From Desulfocapsa sp. (GTDB lineage: Bacteria; Desulfobacterota; Desulfobulbia; Desulfobulbales; Desulfocapsaceae), in the NCBI GenBank assembly GCA_030145625.1, contig JAQYVF010000045.1, forward strand, positions 1-38,984: 38,984 nt of DNA, given 5' to 3'. Below are positions 1 to 7,642 of this stretch, piece after piece. How positions within the stretch are numbered: the first letter of the stretch is position 1; every line of letters starts with the position of its first letter. The translations under genes and the position numbers were made by a program. The notes beneath the pieces were generated by a model that had not been told where the DNA came from, made no database searches, and was given only the letters and a program-made list of their open reading frames with translations.

Positions 1-1530
1 ATATTTATTATAATACATGCTCAAGTCAAAAAAGATATTCGCATTGAGCCTGGCACGGTAACCTGTTTCATAGGAATAAACTGTTTCTGATTCTGTCTCC
101 TCGTTGCCCATAAGGCGTATAAAAGTGAGCAAACCTCCTTGCTGGGTGGACAAAAGAAAGGCTCCTGCATTGATTTCCGCATCATGTTCAAGGCGTGAGG
201 GGGTACGAACTGATCGTGATATTGCACCCCAAAATGAATGGTTGGAACTCAGGTTCCACATGGCACGAGCGCTGGGTTGCCATTCAAACCCTGTATAATC
301 GTTGTGTTCCAGTTTGGTTCCAATGGTAATTTCACCTCTATCGTCAGCAATAGGAATGCGCCCCTGCAGGAAACCACTGAACAGATTATCTTCTCTGATT
401 TGTGGATCCAATTTATAAGAAAAAATTCCTGGAATGTCCTCTTTGCCTGCAGTGTTGCCCTTTGTGTAGCGGTAGCCGATCCCCCAGAGTATTTCCAGTC
501 TGCTAACCATGTTCAGGCGGTGCTGAAAGTCAAGATCCATGGTGTCAGCTGTCTCATCAACAAAGAATTCGTTGCGTTCGATATGGTCATAATAGACCTG
601 GAGGGTGATCTCCGAATTTTTGGAGAAAGTGCGATTCCAGCGACCAAGTATGTTGCCACCGGAGACGGGGGCGTCGGTGGAGGCAATATTTTGATAAGGT
701 GGGAAGGGGGTGAGGTATTGAATCGATTCTCCTGATTCCCCTTGGTATAAATCCCCCTGTAACGTTACTTTGTTTGATGCCGTAAGGTTCATATCCATTC
801 GAAAACCTCCACGGGCGGAATGCCAGTCATCGGTGGCGTCTTCGTCCGAAGGAGTTTCATAGTTTCCACGGTTGAAATACTTTCCATATAAACGATATGA
901 TATTCTGTCGTTTAACCAACCTCCATAGCGGGTGGATATTTCACCACTTGCACTGGTATCGGCGTGCAGAGAGACAAGGCCTCCCTGTGTGTCGGCACTA
1001 TCTTTACTGATAATGTTGATAACGCCATTCACCGCATTGGCACCCCATAAGGTTCCACCGGGGCCACGGACAACCTCAATACGGTCGATATCTTCAAGCA
1101 TGACATCTTGTACATCCCAGAACACTCCTGAAAACAGTGTGGAATAAACTGTGCGACCATCAATCATGACCAGCATTTTATTCGCAAACCTGGAAGAGTA
1201 ACCGCGTGCACTGACAGCCCATTTGTTGGCGTCAATCTGATAAACGTGCATGCCTGGAACCATACGCAGGGCCTCTGGAATGCTTTGAACGCCGTTTCTG
1301 CGTAGATCTTCCTGGGTGATGATATAAATAGCTGCAGGGGTATCGGTTACCTTTTCCGGTACTTTGGCGACCGATATCACCTCAAGATCAAGGAGTTCAT
1401 CTAAAGAGAGGACACCTAGATTTTTAGCATTTGCTGAAGGGGGAAAGGTCGTGGACAGGAACAAAAAGATGGCGATGAGAATATGATGAGTCAGGAATAA
1501 TATTCGCATTTTTGTGTGTATTAATAGCAT
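1..1530 (-). CDS. TonB-dependent outer-membrane receptor, C-terminus off the window
   Basis: Partial gene: it starts inside the window and stays open to the left edge, so 510 codons are visible and the end of the barrel is missing. The protein should be an outer-membrane receptor that imports a substrate with energy from TonB-ExbBD. It has a signal peptide (hydrophobic core after MRILFLTHH, A-N-A cleavage region). A TonB plug follows: an LDELLDLEVISVAKVPEK segment, then DTPAAIYIITQEDLRRNG, then RIEVVRGPGGTLWGANAVNG (the hallmark plug motif), then VINIISKDS. After it come alternating aromatic beta-strands typical of a barrel. The start at 1530 has an AGGTG ribosome site about 9 nt upstream; an in-frame ATG at 1509 is the alternative. 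The substrate cannot be told: plugs of this style occur in siderophore, cobalamin and other receptors. No transporter genes lie next to it in the window. Confidence 0.9.
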   Translation of the reverse strand, partial: MLLIHTKMRILFLTHHILIAIFLFLSTTFPPSANAKNLGVLSLDELLDLEVISVAKVPEKVTDTPAAIYIITQEDLRRNGVQSIPEALRMVPGMHVYQIDANKWAVSARGYSSRFANKMLVMIDGRTVYSTLFSGVFWDVQDVMLEDIDRIEVVRGPGGTLWGANAVNGVINIISKDSADTQGGLVSLHADTSASGEISTRYGGWLNDRISYRLYGKYFNRGNYETPSDEDATDDWHSARGGFRMDMNLTASNKVTLQGDLYQGESGESIQYLTPFPPYQNIASTDAPVSGGNILGRWNRTFSKNSEITLQVYYDHIERNEFFVDETADTMDLDFQHRLNMVSRLEILWGIGYRYTKGNTAGKEDIPGIFSYKLDPQIREDNLFSGFLQGRIPIADDRGEITIGTKLEHNDYTGFEWQPSARAMWNLSSNHSFWGAISRSVRTPSRLEHDAEINAGAFLLSTQQGGLLTFIRLMGNEETESETVYSYETGYRARLNANIFFDLSMYYNKY

Positions 1531-2206
1531 ATTCTTCTACACCTTTCTTTGAGTGTCCACAATAATGTGCGTCTATCTCAGCCCGTAGCAGGTAAAAAAT
1601 GTTATCAATCGTATTGGATTCTCATGCTCTGATAACGCTGTACTGTTGCACAATATTTGTCTGTTTTTGTATTTGCCTTCCTGTAAGGTGAATGATTTCA
1701 GTGTCCCCAGGCGCTTATAAATATGTTCTGATATTCTTTATCAAATGTCAATGCGATTAAAATATCCACAAATGTCGATACTTGAGATGGTATCCAAAAT
1801 TGGAAAAGGAGGAATAGTTGCGATTGAGGCATATGGTTTAATTATCTACTTAGGATGAGTCACAAAGTAATGAGTTTCTTTGCTGGCTTTTTATTGTTTA
1901 ATGTAGTTTTGATGAGTTTACGCTTCATAAGCGTTGAAATCGTAAAAAAGGCTTGTGAACGATTTGCGTACCTTGGCATTGCTTAAATTTCGGTTCTCTT
2001 CTACATGAGGTGGTGTAGAAAAAGAGGACATAACGTTCAGTGAATACAGAGTGTCGAAAAGAGGTTTTCAAGTTACCGAAACAGCTTCTAAAAACCTATA
2101 GGATTTGTCAATGTAAGGGGAGTTGTTGCTTTCATATGATTTTCTTGGTTTTTCAATAAGTTGAAAGAATAAAAATATCTAAGTGGGCAGGAGGCCTAAT
2201 GGCAAG
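1531..2206. other. Intergenic gap, no convincing gene
   Basis: This AT-rich 676-bp region lies between the TonB receptor and the small gene at 2207. It holds several short inverted repeats: ACGCTT-CAT-AAGCGT at 1920-1934, AAATCGT/ACGATTT with a 15-nt loop around 1937-1965, and TTCTACA/TGTAGAA at 1999-2020. None is followed by a T run. A 37-codon plus-strand ORF (1745-1858) ends in a hydrophobic stretch but has no ribosome site. A region with GATAA-like words around 1600-1635 could hold a Fur-type site for the receptor, but no good 19-bp match is visible. Confidence 0.5.
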
Positions 2207-2422
2207 ATGAAGACTCATGTAGCTGTCTTAAAACCGTATCCCTTTGAGGCAGGTGAAAAAATATTTATCGAGAGTGGCCCGCGGCGTGGTGATTGGCTGG
2301 TCCTTGCCTGTAATGAGAAAAAGGTTACGTTACAGTGTCCAATCAGTAAGAGAGAATTTTCCTGGGATCGTTTCTGCTTTCATGTCGAAAATCGTGAACA
2401 GGAGTGGCCGACACCGGAGTGA
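2207..2422 (+). CDS. Small uncharacterised protein, 71 aa
   Basis: A 71-residue soluble protein without cysteine pairs for metal binding, signal peptide or membrane segment. Its core (GEKIFIESGPRRGDWLV, then KVTLQCPISKREFSWDRFCF) alternates hydrophobic and charged residues like a small beta-barrel (SH3/KOW-like), an inference only. The start at 2207 is preferred because an AGGAGG lies at 2189-2194. The upstream in-frame GTG at 2183 has no ribosome site of its own and would put that AGGAGG inside the gene. The gene converges on the YqaA-like gene with only 16 bp between the stop codons. No function is recognised. Confidence 0.6.
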   Translation: MKTHVAVLKPYPFEAGEKIFIESGPRRGDWLVLACNEKKVTLQCPISKREFSWDRFCFHVENREQEWPTPE

Positions 2423-2438
2423 TGATTGTGTCATTGGC

Positions 2439-2882
2439 TCAGATCTGCATGTCAGTTAACATGGCAATAACGGTGTAACGACCTAACTTTCCGATAAAAA
2501 CAAGGAAGAGAAAAAGCAGTGGCTGTAGACGTAAGATTCCTGCTGCCAGGCAGAGGGGGTCGCCGATGATGGGGAGCCAGGCAAAGAGGAGAGAAATGGC
2601 ACCGTAACGTTGATAGAGGGCTATGGCCCTGGCCGTCTGCCGCTTGTCTACTCTCAATAGTCTCTTCATGAAGAACCCAGAGCCCCATATACCGATTCCG
2701 TAGGTAATGAAGGCGCCCAGAACATTACCCAACGTGGCGACAGTAATTACCTGTGTCGATGGTATTCCCTGGAGGATAAGGGCGACCAGTAGCCATTCAG
2801 AGCCCAGAGGCAGGAGAGTGGCTGCCAGGAGGCTGAGCAGAAAGAGGGCCGGTAGGCCATGATCCAGAAGGATATTCTCCAT
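2439..2882 (-). CDS. YqaA/DedA-type (SNARE-associated, VTT) membrane protein
   Basis: A 147-residue inner-membrane protein with about four hydrophobic helices. Features of the short YqaA branch of the DedA/VTT superfamily are visible: an N-terminal segment with LLPLGSEWLLVALILQG, then ATLGNVLGAFITYGIGIWG (the conserved glycine-rich G-N-x-x-G-A re-entrant region), and a second re-entrant-like part FAWLPIIGDPLCLAAGILRL with the P-x-x-G-D-P-L motif. Related DedA proteins take part in lipid flipping and membrane homeostasis, but the YqaA branch has no firm substrate. It is transcribed alone and convergent with the small gene at 2207. Confidence 0.85.
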   Translation of the reverse strand: MENILLDHGLPALFLLSLLAATLLPLGSEWLLVALILQGIPSTQVITVATLGNVLGAFITYGIGIWGSGFFMKRLLRVDKRQTARAIALYQRYGAISLLFAWLPIIGDPLCLAAGILRLQPLLFLFLVFIGKLGRYTVIAMLTDMQI

Positions 2883-3091
2883 TTTTTGTATTACACATTG
2901 AATGGGTTATATGAATGCCTCTGGATTGGGAGATAGGGGGAAGAACTCGGAGCCAGAGAGTCTGTCAGTTAGTCAAGACTACCCATTTTCCCTTGGTGTT
3001 GCCAGGATAATCTGTCTCCTGAACTTTCCTTTGTCTGTAAGAAAAATAAGAGCAAATAGCTTCTCACGCAAATCTTCTGCTCAGGAGAGTT

Positions 3092-3232
3092 ATGAATGCA
3101 TTGGTGATTTTCATCCAGCTAATTGCCGTAGAAGAAAAAGGAGGAAAAGAGAGATGGCAGGGGGAAAGTGACTGGGCGGGTGATGAAAGAGCCAAAGTCG
3201 ATCGTCTTGCCTGGTATGTGTTGGAGAGATGA
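3092..3232 (+). CDS. Possible small protein, 46 aa
   Basis: A short open frame in an otherwise empty 506-bp gap (2883-3388). It starts at ATG 3092 with an AGGAG four bases upstream and ends with TGA at 3230. The peptide has a hydrophobic N-terminus (MNALVIFIQLIAVEEK) followed by a charged, tryptophan-containing tail (RWQGESDWAG, then RLAWYVLER), which is not typical of random translation. There is no membrane anchor of normal length and no recognisable family. The flanking parts of the gap (2883-3091 and 3233-3388) hold nothing else supportable. It could equally be a chance ORF. Confidence 0.35.
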   Translation: MNALVIFIQLIAVEEKGGKERWQGESDWAGDERAKVDRLAWYVLER

Positions 3233-3388
3233 AGTTTGAGGAATGTTTACAGGGTGAAAGAGTGCTCCACTTACTTTTCAGTTGATGACAAGACTGTCGG
3301 AAATTATCTGGTCACTTCTGGTTTAGATCATAACTCTTTAGTGCCTATGGTCTTGTATCTTTTTGGGGGAGCAGGGATAAGAAAAGCT

Positions 3389-4483
3389 TCACTCCTTTTC
3401 TGTGAGCTCAGCGAGAAAATGTCTTCTCCAACCACTTCTTTGCTTGATCTGAGAAGAAGTGGAGGAAGCTTGTTTTACAAGCTCTCTCAGTTCACTTTTA
3501 TTGCCTACCAGGGTTGGATCGATCCCATGGACGTCACTTTTGAGAATAATAAAATCGTGGAGTTTGGTCAGAGCTGTTTTTTCTTTTTGATTCAGCTTGA
3601 TATTCTGCAACAGGGGAGGGCAGTCTTCTTCTGGTCGACTCAGTCCTTTTTGTACTAATTGGATCAAAACGTCGCCATAGGCATTTGCGCATCTGGTGGA
3701 TATGTCGTCGCAGTCCTGTATGGCTGATTTGTCCTGCATCTGTTGCCTGGCTATGCAGAGGAGGACAGTGTCGCGGATTATATGTCCCCTGGGGCGATTT
3801 CTTTTCCGTGCTTCTTTCTCTCTCCAGGATGCAAGTTCCTGAAGAGCGGCAAGGGCGTGGCGATTCAGTTTGCCTGCGCCTTTTATTTTGCGATAACGTG
3901 ACATGTCGCTTACGCCGATATAGCTTTCAGGGTCATTCAGCTTCTGGAGTTCTTCTTCCAGCCATTTTTCGGCATCCTGGATGGTACGGGCCAGGAGCAG
4001 GATACGCACTGCCCGAAGATAACGGACATCATCCATGGCATATTCTTTTTGCCGAGTGTGCAATGGACGTTTAAGCCAGTTCGTTCGAGTTTCTGTCTTT
4101 TCCAGTTTGATGTCGAGGAGGATCTCAACCAGGGCTGCCAAAGAGAGAGTGGATGAGAGGCCGGCAAAGCCTGCTGCAAGCCTGGTGTCGAAAACGTTTT
4201 TGGGATCAGCTCCTGTGGCATTGCGCAGGATGATGATATCTTGAGGGGCATCATGAAATATTTTGACAACTGCTGGGTCAGCGAGCAACTCTCCTAAAGG
4301 AGAAAGGTCATCTAACACGCAAGGATCGATGAGGAAACACTCCTCGTTGGAAAGAGCGAGCTGGATCAGTCCAAGACGGGGATAATAGGTCCGTTCCCAT
4401 ACAAATTCCGTGTCCAGGGCCACTGCATCAATTTTGCGTGCTCGTTCAACCAGAGCCTGGAGATCTTCTGCGTTATCAATCAT
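3389..4483 (-). CDS. rnd: Ribonuclease D
   Basis: 3'-5' exoribonuclease of the DEDDy group, acting in tRNA and stable-RNA 3' maturation. All exonuclease motifs are visible: D24 and E26 in ALDTEF (Exo I), D82 in HDAPQDI (Exo II), and Y148 and D152 in KEYAMDDVRYL (Exo III). The central and C-terminal part, from about residue 205, contains the helical region with ALAALQELASWREKEARKRNRPRGHIIRD, the HRDC-type domain of RNase D proteins. Its 364 residues match the family length of about 370. The start has an AGGAAG just upstream. It is divergent from the ABC permease genes and appears monocistronic. A second HRDC-like part near the C-terminus is only weakly recognisable. Confidence 0.92.
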   Translation of the reverse strand: MIDNAEDLQALVERARKIDAVALDTEFVWERTYYPRLGLIQLALSNEECFLIDPCVLDDLSPLGELLADPAVVKIFHDAPQDIIILRNATGADPKNVFDTRLAAGFAGLSSTLSLAALVEILLDIKLEKTETRTNWLKRPLHTRQKEYAMDDVRYLRAVRILLLARTIQDAEKWLEEELQKLNDPESYIGVSDMSRYRKIKGAGKLNRHALAALQELASWREKEARKRNRPRGHIIRDTVLLCIARQQMQDKSAIQDCDDISTRCANAYGDVLIQLVQKGLSRPEEDCPPLLQNIKLNQKEKTALTKLHDFIILKSDVHGIDPTLVGNKSELRELVKQASSTSSQIKQRSGWRRHFLAELTEKE

Positions 4484-4717
4484 TGCTTCCTGCTGTATGA
4501 AGAAGTTTCATTGGAGTACTTAAGTAATATTGTTTCTGAAACAAGACATATCAGTAAAAAAAATACAAGTAGTATTCGCATAATAGCTATTTGTTGCTGG
4601 GTTTTTTGTCTCCATGAAGTAATTTACTTGTTTTTTTATGACAATAAATTCATTATCAAATAATAATTCGAAGAGTTACTGTCTCTTGTTGACGTAGTTG
4701 CAGTCATTGAGGAAATA

Positions 4718-4792
4718 ATGGAACGACTCCTTAGGGGAAAAATCCTTAGAAACATGCCTTCCTGGTTAAAGAACCGAACCCTGTCACTATGA
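4718..4792 (+). CDS. Possible 24-residue leader ORF coupled to the ABC permease
   Basis: A short frame with a good ribosome site (TGAGGA about five bases before ATG 4718). It runs without interruption to a TGA that overlaps the permease start as ATGA at 4789-4792. The peptide is basic (MERLLRGKIL, then PSWLKNRTLSL). The permease start itself has no purine-rich ribosome site, so translation may depend on re-initiation from this leader. This is an inference from spacing only. The frame stays open upstream back to about 4670 without a better start. It may also be the degraded end of a lost upstream gene. Confidence 0.4.
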   Translation: MERLLRGKILRNMPSWLKNRTLSL

Positions 4793-5835
4793 TATTTTAT
4801 ATCTTAAAGCGTGTTGCGCTCATGATTCCAACCCTCATCGGGGTGATGCTCATCACTTTTACTGTTACTCAGTTTGTACCTGGTGGTCCGGTGGAGCGGA
4901 TGGTAGCGGAGATGGAAGGACTGGGGAAGGGGGGAGAAGTTGGAGGAGACAGCTCGTTCTATCGGGGAAATTCCGGTCTTGACTCCAGTCGTGTGGAAAA
5001 GCTTAGAGAACTCTATGGTTTTGATAAACCACCGCTCCAGCGTTTTTTGAGCATGATGCAAAACTATCTCGTATTTGATTTCGGTTCTTCCTACTACTAT
5101 CACCAGTCTGTGGTGGATCTTGTGATATCGCGAATGCCGGTTTCCATGTCACTGGGACTGTGGAGTTTTCTCATTGTCTATGGCGTCTGTATTCCATTAG
5201 GGATTGCCAAAGCAGTCCGTGACGGTTCTCGTTTTGACATCCTGACCAGTACTGCTATCCTGGTTGGGTATGCTATTCCAGGTTTTGTCCTTGCCATTGT
5301 CCTTATTGTGTTGTTTGGAGGGGGATCGTTTTGGAATATTTTTCCCCTGCGGGGATTGGTCTCGGATAACTGGACTGAAATGGGTTTGATTCAGAAAATT
5401 CTCGACTATCTCTGGCACATGGTCTTGCCCATTGTTTCCAGCGCAGTTGGGAGTTTGGCTGTTATGACCATGTTAACCAAGAATTCATTTCTCGAAGAAA
5501 TTCGTAAACAGTATGTGTTGACGGCTCGTGCCAAGGGCCTGAGTGAGCAGCAAGTCTTGTATAAACACGTATTCAGAAATGGTATTATTCCCATTATCAC
5601 AGGATTTCCAGGATATTTCATTGCCGCCTTTTTTACCGGCAGTCTACTGATTGAGACAATTTTTTCTTTGAACGGAATGGGATTGCTCGCCTATCAGTCT
5701 GTTTTGAACCGGGATTACCCGGTGGTGCTGGGGACCTTGTATTTTTTTACTATTATCGGTCTGTTTTCCAGATTGCTTTCTGATTTGAGCTATGTCTTTG
5801 TGGACCCGAGGATAAGTTTTGACAGTGTTGAATGA
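4789..5835 (+). CDS. Oligopeptide/microcin C-type ABC transporter permease, YejB-like
   Basis: Inner-membrane permease of a binding-protein-dependent peptide importer. Its 348 residues carry an N-terminal helix (ILKRVALMIPTLIGVMLITF), then the family sequence TQFVPGGPVERM. A hydrophilic loop rich in glycine (residues about 45-65) is typical of the YejB branch rather than OppB. The ATPase-coupling EAA loop is visible as VLTARAKGLSEQQVLYKHVFRNGIIPI near residue 240-270, and it ends with FVDPRISFD. The downstream permease overlaps it by 17 bp, so the two are co-translated. In other genomes yejB is flanked by yejA (binding protein) and yejF (ATPase); neither is present here. Substrates are probably peptides, but this is family knowledge only. 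Confidence 0.88.
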   Translation: MIFYILKRVALMIPTLIGVMLITFTVTQFVPGGPVERMVAEMEGLGKGGEVGGDSSFYRGNSGLDSSRVEKLRELYGFDKPPLQRFLSMMQNYLVFDFGSSYYYHQSVVDLVISRMPVSMSLGLWSFLIVYGVCIPLGIAKAVRDGSRFDILTSTAILVGYAIPGFVLAIVLIVLFGGGSFWNIFPLRGLVSDNWTEMGLIQKILDYLWHMVLPIVSSAVGSLAVMTMLTKNSFLEEIRKQYVLTARAKGLSEQQVLYKHVFRNGIIPIITGFPGYFIAAFFTGSLLIETIFSLNGMGLLAYQSVLNRDYPVVLGTLYFFTIIGLFSRLLSDLSYVFVDPRISFDSVE

Positions 5836-6871
5836 TATAAAAACTGATGAAAAGTCCATTGGCTTAGGGCGTAGGCGGTGGCGTCGTTTTCGTCGTAACC
5901 GTAGAGGGTTCTACAGTTTTCTGGCTTTTTCCCTTATTTTTCTCATCAGTCTCTTTGCCGAGGGAATCAGCAATGATGTCCCGCTATTGGTCATTTATGA
6001 AGGAGAACCCTATTTCCCTCTGTTGAATGAATATCCCGAAACAACTTTTGGCGGTGATTTTGAGACAGAGACTGATTACCTAGACCCCTATATTCTGGAA
6101 CGTCTGACAACAAACGAAAATAAAATCTATTTTTCATTTAATAGACACAGCTATCAGTCCATCAATTTTGATATTGACGGTCCGGTGCCTTCTCCTCCTA
6201 CCAGGGAAAATATCCTTGGGACAGATGATCGGGGAAGAGATGTCTTTGCTCGTTTGCTTTACGGTTTTCGGCTCAGTGTACTTTTTGGCTTTGCCCTCAC
6301 AGGCGTAGGTACCATTGTAGGGATCATTGCTGGTGCTATTCAGGGGTTCTTTGGGGGCAGGATCGATCTTTTTTTCCAGCGCTTTATCGAAATATGGGGT
6401 GCCATGCCGGAGCTCTATTTATTGATTATATTTGCCTCCATTTTTAAGCCCAGTGTCCTCCTGCTTCTTATCCTTTTGTCTCTGTTTAGCTGGATGGGTC
6501 TCTCCGATTATGTCCGGGCGGAATTTCTCAAAGGGAGAAACATGGAATATGTGAAGGCGGCCAAGGCCCTTGGTGTTTCCAATGTGACCATCATGTATCG
6601 TCACCTCTTGCCCAATGGCATGACTCCGGTAATCACTTTTCTTCCCTTCAGGATGTCTGCCTCCATTCTTGCCTTGACCAGTCTGGATTTTCTAGGCTTG
6701 GGCGTACCACCGTCAACCCCGAGTCTTGGTGAACTCTTGGCCCAGGGAAAGGCAAATATCGATGCCTGGTGGCTGTCCCTTTCCACCTTTCTTGTTCTGG
6801 TAGGAACCCTGGTGCTTCTGATATTTATTGGGGAAGCCCTGCGCGAGACCTTTGATCCAAGGAAAAGCTAA
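5819..6871 (+). CDS. Oligopeptide/microcin C-type ABC transporter permease, YejE-like
   Basis: Second permease of the importer, 350 residues. It has an arginine-rich N-terminus (RRRWRRFRRNRRGFYSF) before the first membrane helix. A long periplasmic insertion (residues about 50-130) with YEGEPYFPLLNEYPETTFGGDF is characteristic of YejE. The conserved ENILGTDDRGRDVFARLLYG follows, then the EAA loop YVKAAKALGVSNVTIMYRHLLPNG, and the C-terminus LIFIGEALRETFDPRK. The TTG start at 5819 lies six bases after GAGGA; GTG 5825 is a weaker alternative. It overlaps the stop of the first permease. No ATP-binding subunit follows: the next gene is an unrelated TetR regulator, so the ATPase must be encoded elsewhere or be shared. 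Confidence 0.88.
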   Translation: MTVLNDIKTDEKSIGLGRRRWRRFRRNRRGFYSFLAFSLIFLISLFAEGISNDVPLLVIYEGEPYFPLLNEYPETTFGGDFETETDYLDPYILERLTTNENKIYFSFNRHSYQSINFDIDGPVPSPPTRENILGTDDRGRDVFARLLYGFRLSVLFGFALTGVGTIVGIIAGAIQGFFGGRIDLFFQRFIEIWGAMPELYLLIIFASIFKPSVLLLLILLSLFSWMGLSDYVRAEFLKGRNMEYVKAAKALGVSNVTIMYRHLLPNGMTPVITFLPFRMSASILALTSLDFLGLGVPPSTPSLGELLAQGKANIDAWWLSLSTFLVLVGTLVLLIFIGEALRETFDPRKS

Positions 6872-6974
6872 ACTGGGTTGCCGGGTTAGTGGGAATATTT
6901 AGTAGCCTGCAAATTCCATTGACACACATTTTGGACGTTTGTTGACCATACAATGGTTTATGACAACAAGGATC

Positions 6975-7003
6975 TTGACAGCTAATCTGCAAATCAGTAG
7001 ACT
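6975..7003 (+). promoter_or_regulatory. Sigma70-like promoter of the tetR gene
   Basis: TTGACA at 6975-6980 and TAGACT at 6998-7003 are separated by exactly 17 bp, close to the sigma70 consensus. The operator at 7001-7018 starts within the -10 box, so a bound repressor would block this promoter. The start of transcription would lie near 7010, about 20 bases before the tetR start codon. Confidence 0.6.
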
Positions 7004-7018
7004 GACTAAACAGTCGGT
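7001..7018. promoter_or_regulatory. TetR-type operator, autoregulatory site
   Basis: An imperfect palindrome: half-site ACTGACT, a four-base centre, and AGTCGGT. The half-sites match those of the operator at 7614-7633 downstream of the gene. The position over the -10 box and transcription start suggests autorepression by the product of the gene at 7032. Confidence 0.55.
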
Positions 7019-7031
7019 TTTGGAGTGACGG

Positions 7032-7595
7032 ATGAAAAAAGAAAAGCGTGATCAAATTTTAGAGGCGGCATTGGAGCTTTTGGCTGCACAAGGATTTCGT
7101 GGTACCTCAACTGCAGAGATTGCAAGACATGCCGGTGTGGCAACCGGTACCCTGTTCCATCATTTCAAAACCAAAGAGGAGCTGATCAATACCCTTTATC
7201 TGAAGATTAAGACAAACATGGCAGAGAGTCTGCTGCTTCCATCGCCAGGTGTATCGGGAATGCGGGATGAGCTTCACAATATCTGGCACAATTATGTTTC
7301 TTGGGCGCTGGAACGCAGGCAGGAATATAGATTTATGAAGCATTGCGAGGCTTCTCCTTATATTAGCGGAGTACTGCGCAAAGAGTGTGAGGTCAAATTC
7401 CTACCGCTTTGGGAATTATTTGAACAGGCGATAGCAGATGGTGTTATTAAGGAATTACCCCTTGAACTGTTGATGAATATGCTCGCTGGAACTATGGATG
7501 GCTTTCTTCGTTACCTGATCGCCTATCCTGAGGCGGTCAATGACAAAGAACTTTGGGAGAAAGCTTATTTAGCGGCCTGGGATACGATCAGGTAG
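7032..7595 (+). CDS. TetR/AcrR family transcriptional regulator
   Basis: A 187-residue dimeric repressor. The N-terminal 50 residues form the TetR DNA-binding domain: RDQILEAALELLAAQGFRGTSTAEIARHAGVATGTLFHHFKTKEELI, with the conserved helix-turn-helix and the G-T-L-F-x-H-F-K signature. The C-terminal ligand domain is helical with several tryptophans and no recognisable ligand signature. Matching operators lie upstream (7001-7018) and downstream (7614-7633) of the gene, so it probably represses itself and the next gene, originally a short-chain dehydrogenase now broken. The ligand may be a hydrophobic small molecule, as is usual in this family; that is unproven. Confidence 0.9.
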   Translation: MKKEKRDQILEAALELLAAQGFRGTSTAEIARHAGVATGTLFHHFKTKEELINTLYLKIKTNMAESLLLPSPGVSGMRDELHNIWHNYVSWALERRQEYRFMKHCEASPYISGVLRKECEVKFLPLWELFEQAIADGVIKELPLELLMNMLAGTMDGFLRYLIAYPEAVNDKELWEKAYLAAWDTIR

Positions 7596-7613
7596 TTTTT
7601 TTTATCAAAACCA

Positions 7614-7633
7614 GCGACTGACTAGTCGGTCGC
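7614..7633. promoter_or_regulatory. TetR-type operator upstream of the decayed dehydrogenase gene
   Basis: A 20-bp near-perfect palindrome (only one symmetric pair mismatched) centred on GACTAGTC, with half-sites ACTGACT and AGTCGGT directly abutting. It lies 18 bp after the tetR stop and 9 bp before the GTG of the dehydrogenase pseudogene. The spacing of half-sites is zero here and four at the 7001 site, so the two may differ in affinity. Confidence 0.6.
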
Positions 7634-7642
7634 AATAGGGGG

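Noticed and set aside
1745-1858. 37-codon plus-strand ORF ending in a hydrophobic stretch near the TonB receptor, slightly like an ExbB/MotA start
   Set aside because: No ribosome site, very short and no family motif; likely chance in an AT-rich gap.
2902-3171. 89-codon plus-strand ORF in the gap before RNase D
   Set aside because: Composition is unlike a protein, it has no ribosome site, and it overlaps the better 46-codon candidate in another frame.
3236-3658. 140-codon plus-strand ORF between the small gene and RNase D
   Set aside because: It overlaps the end of rnd on the opposite strand, has unlike-protein composition and no ribosome site.
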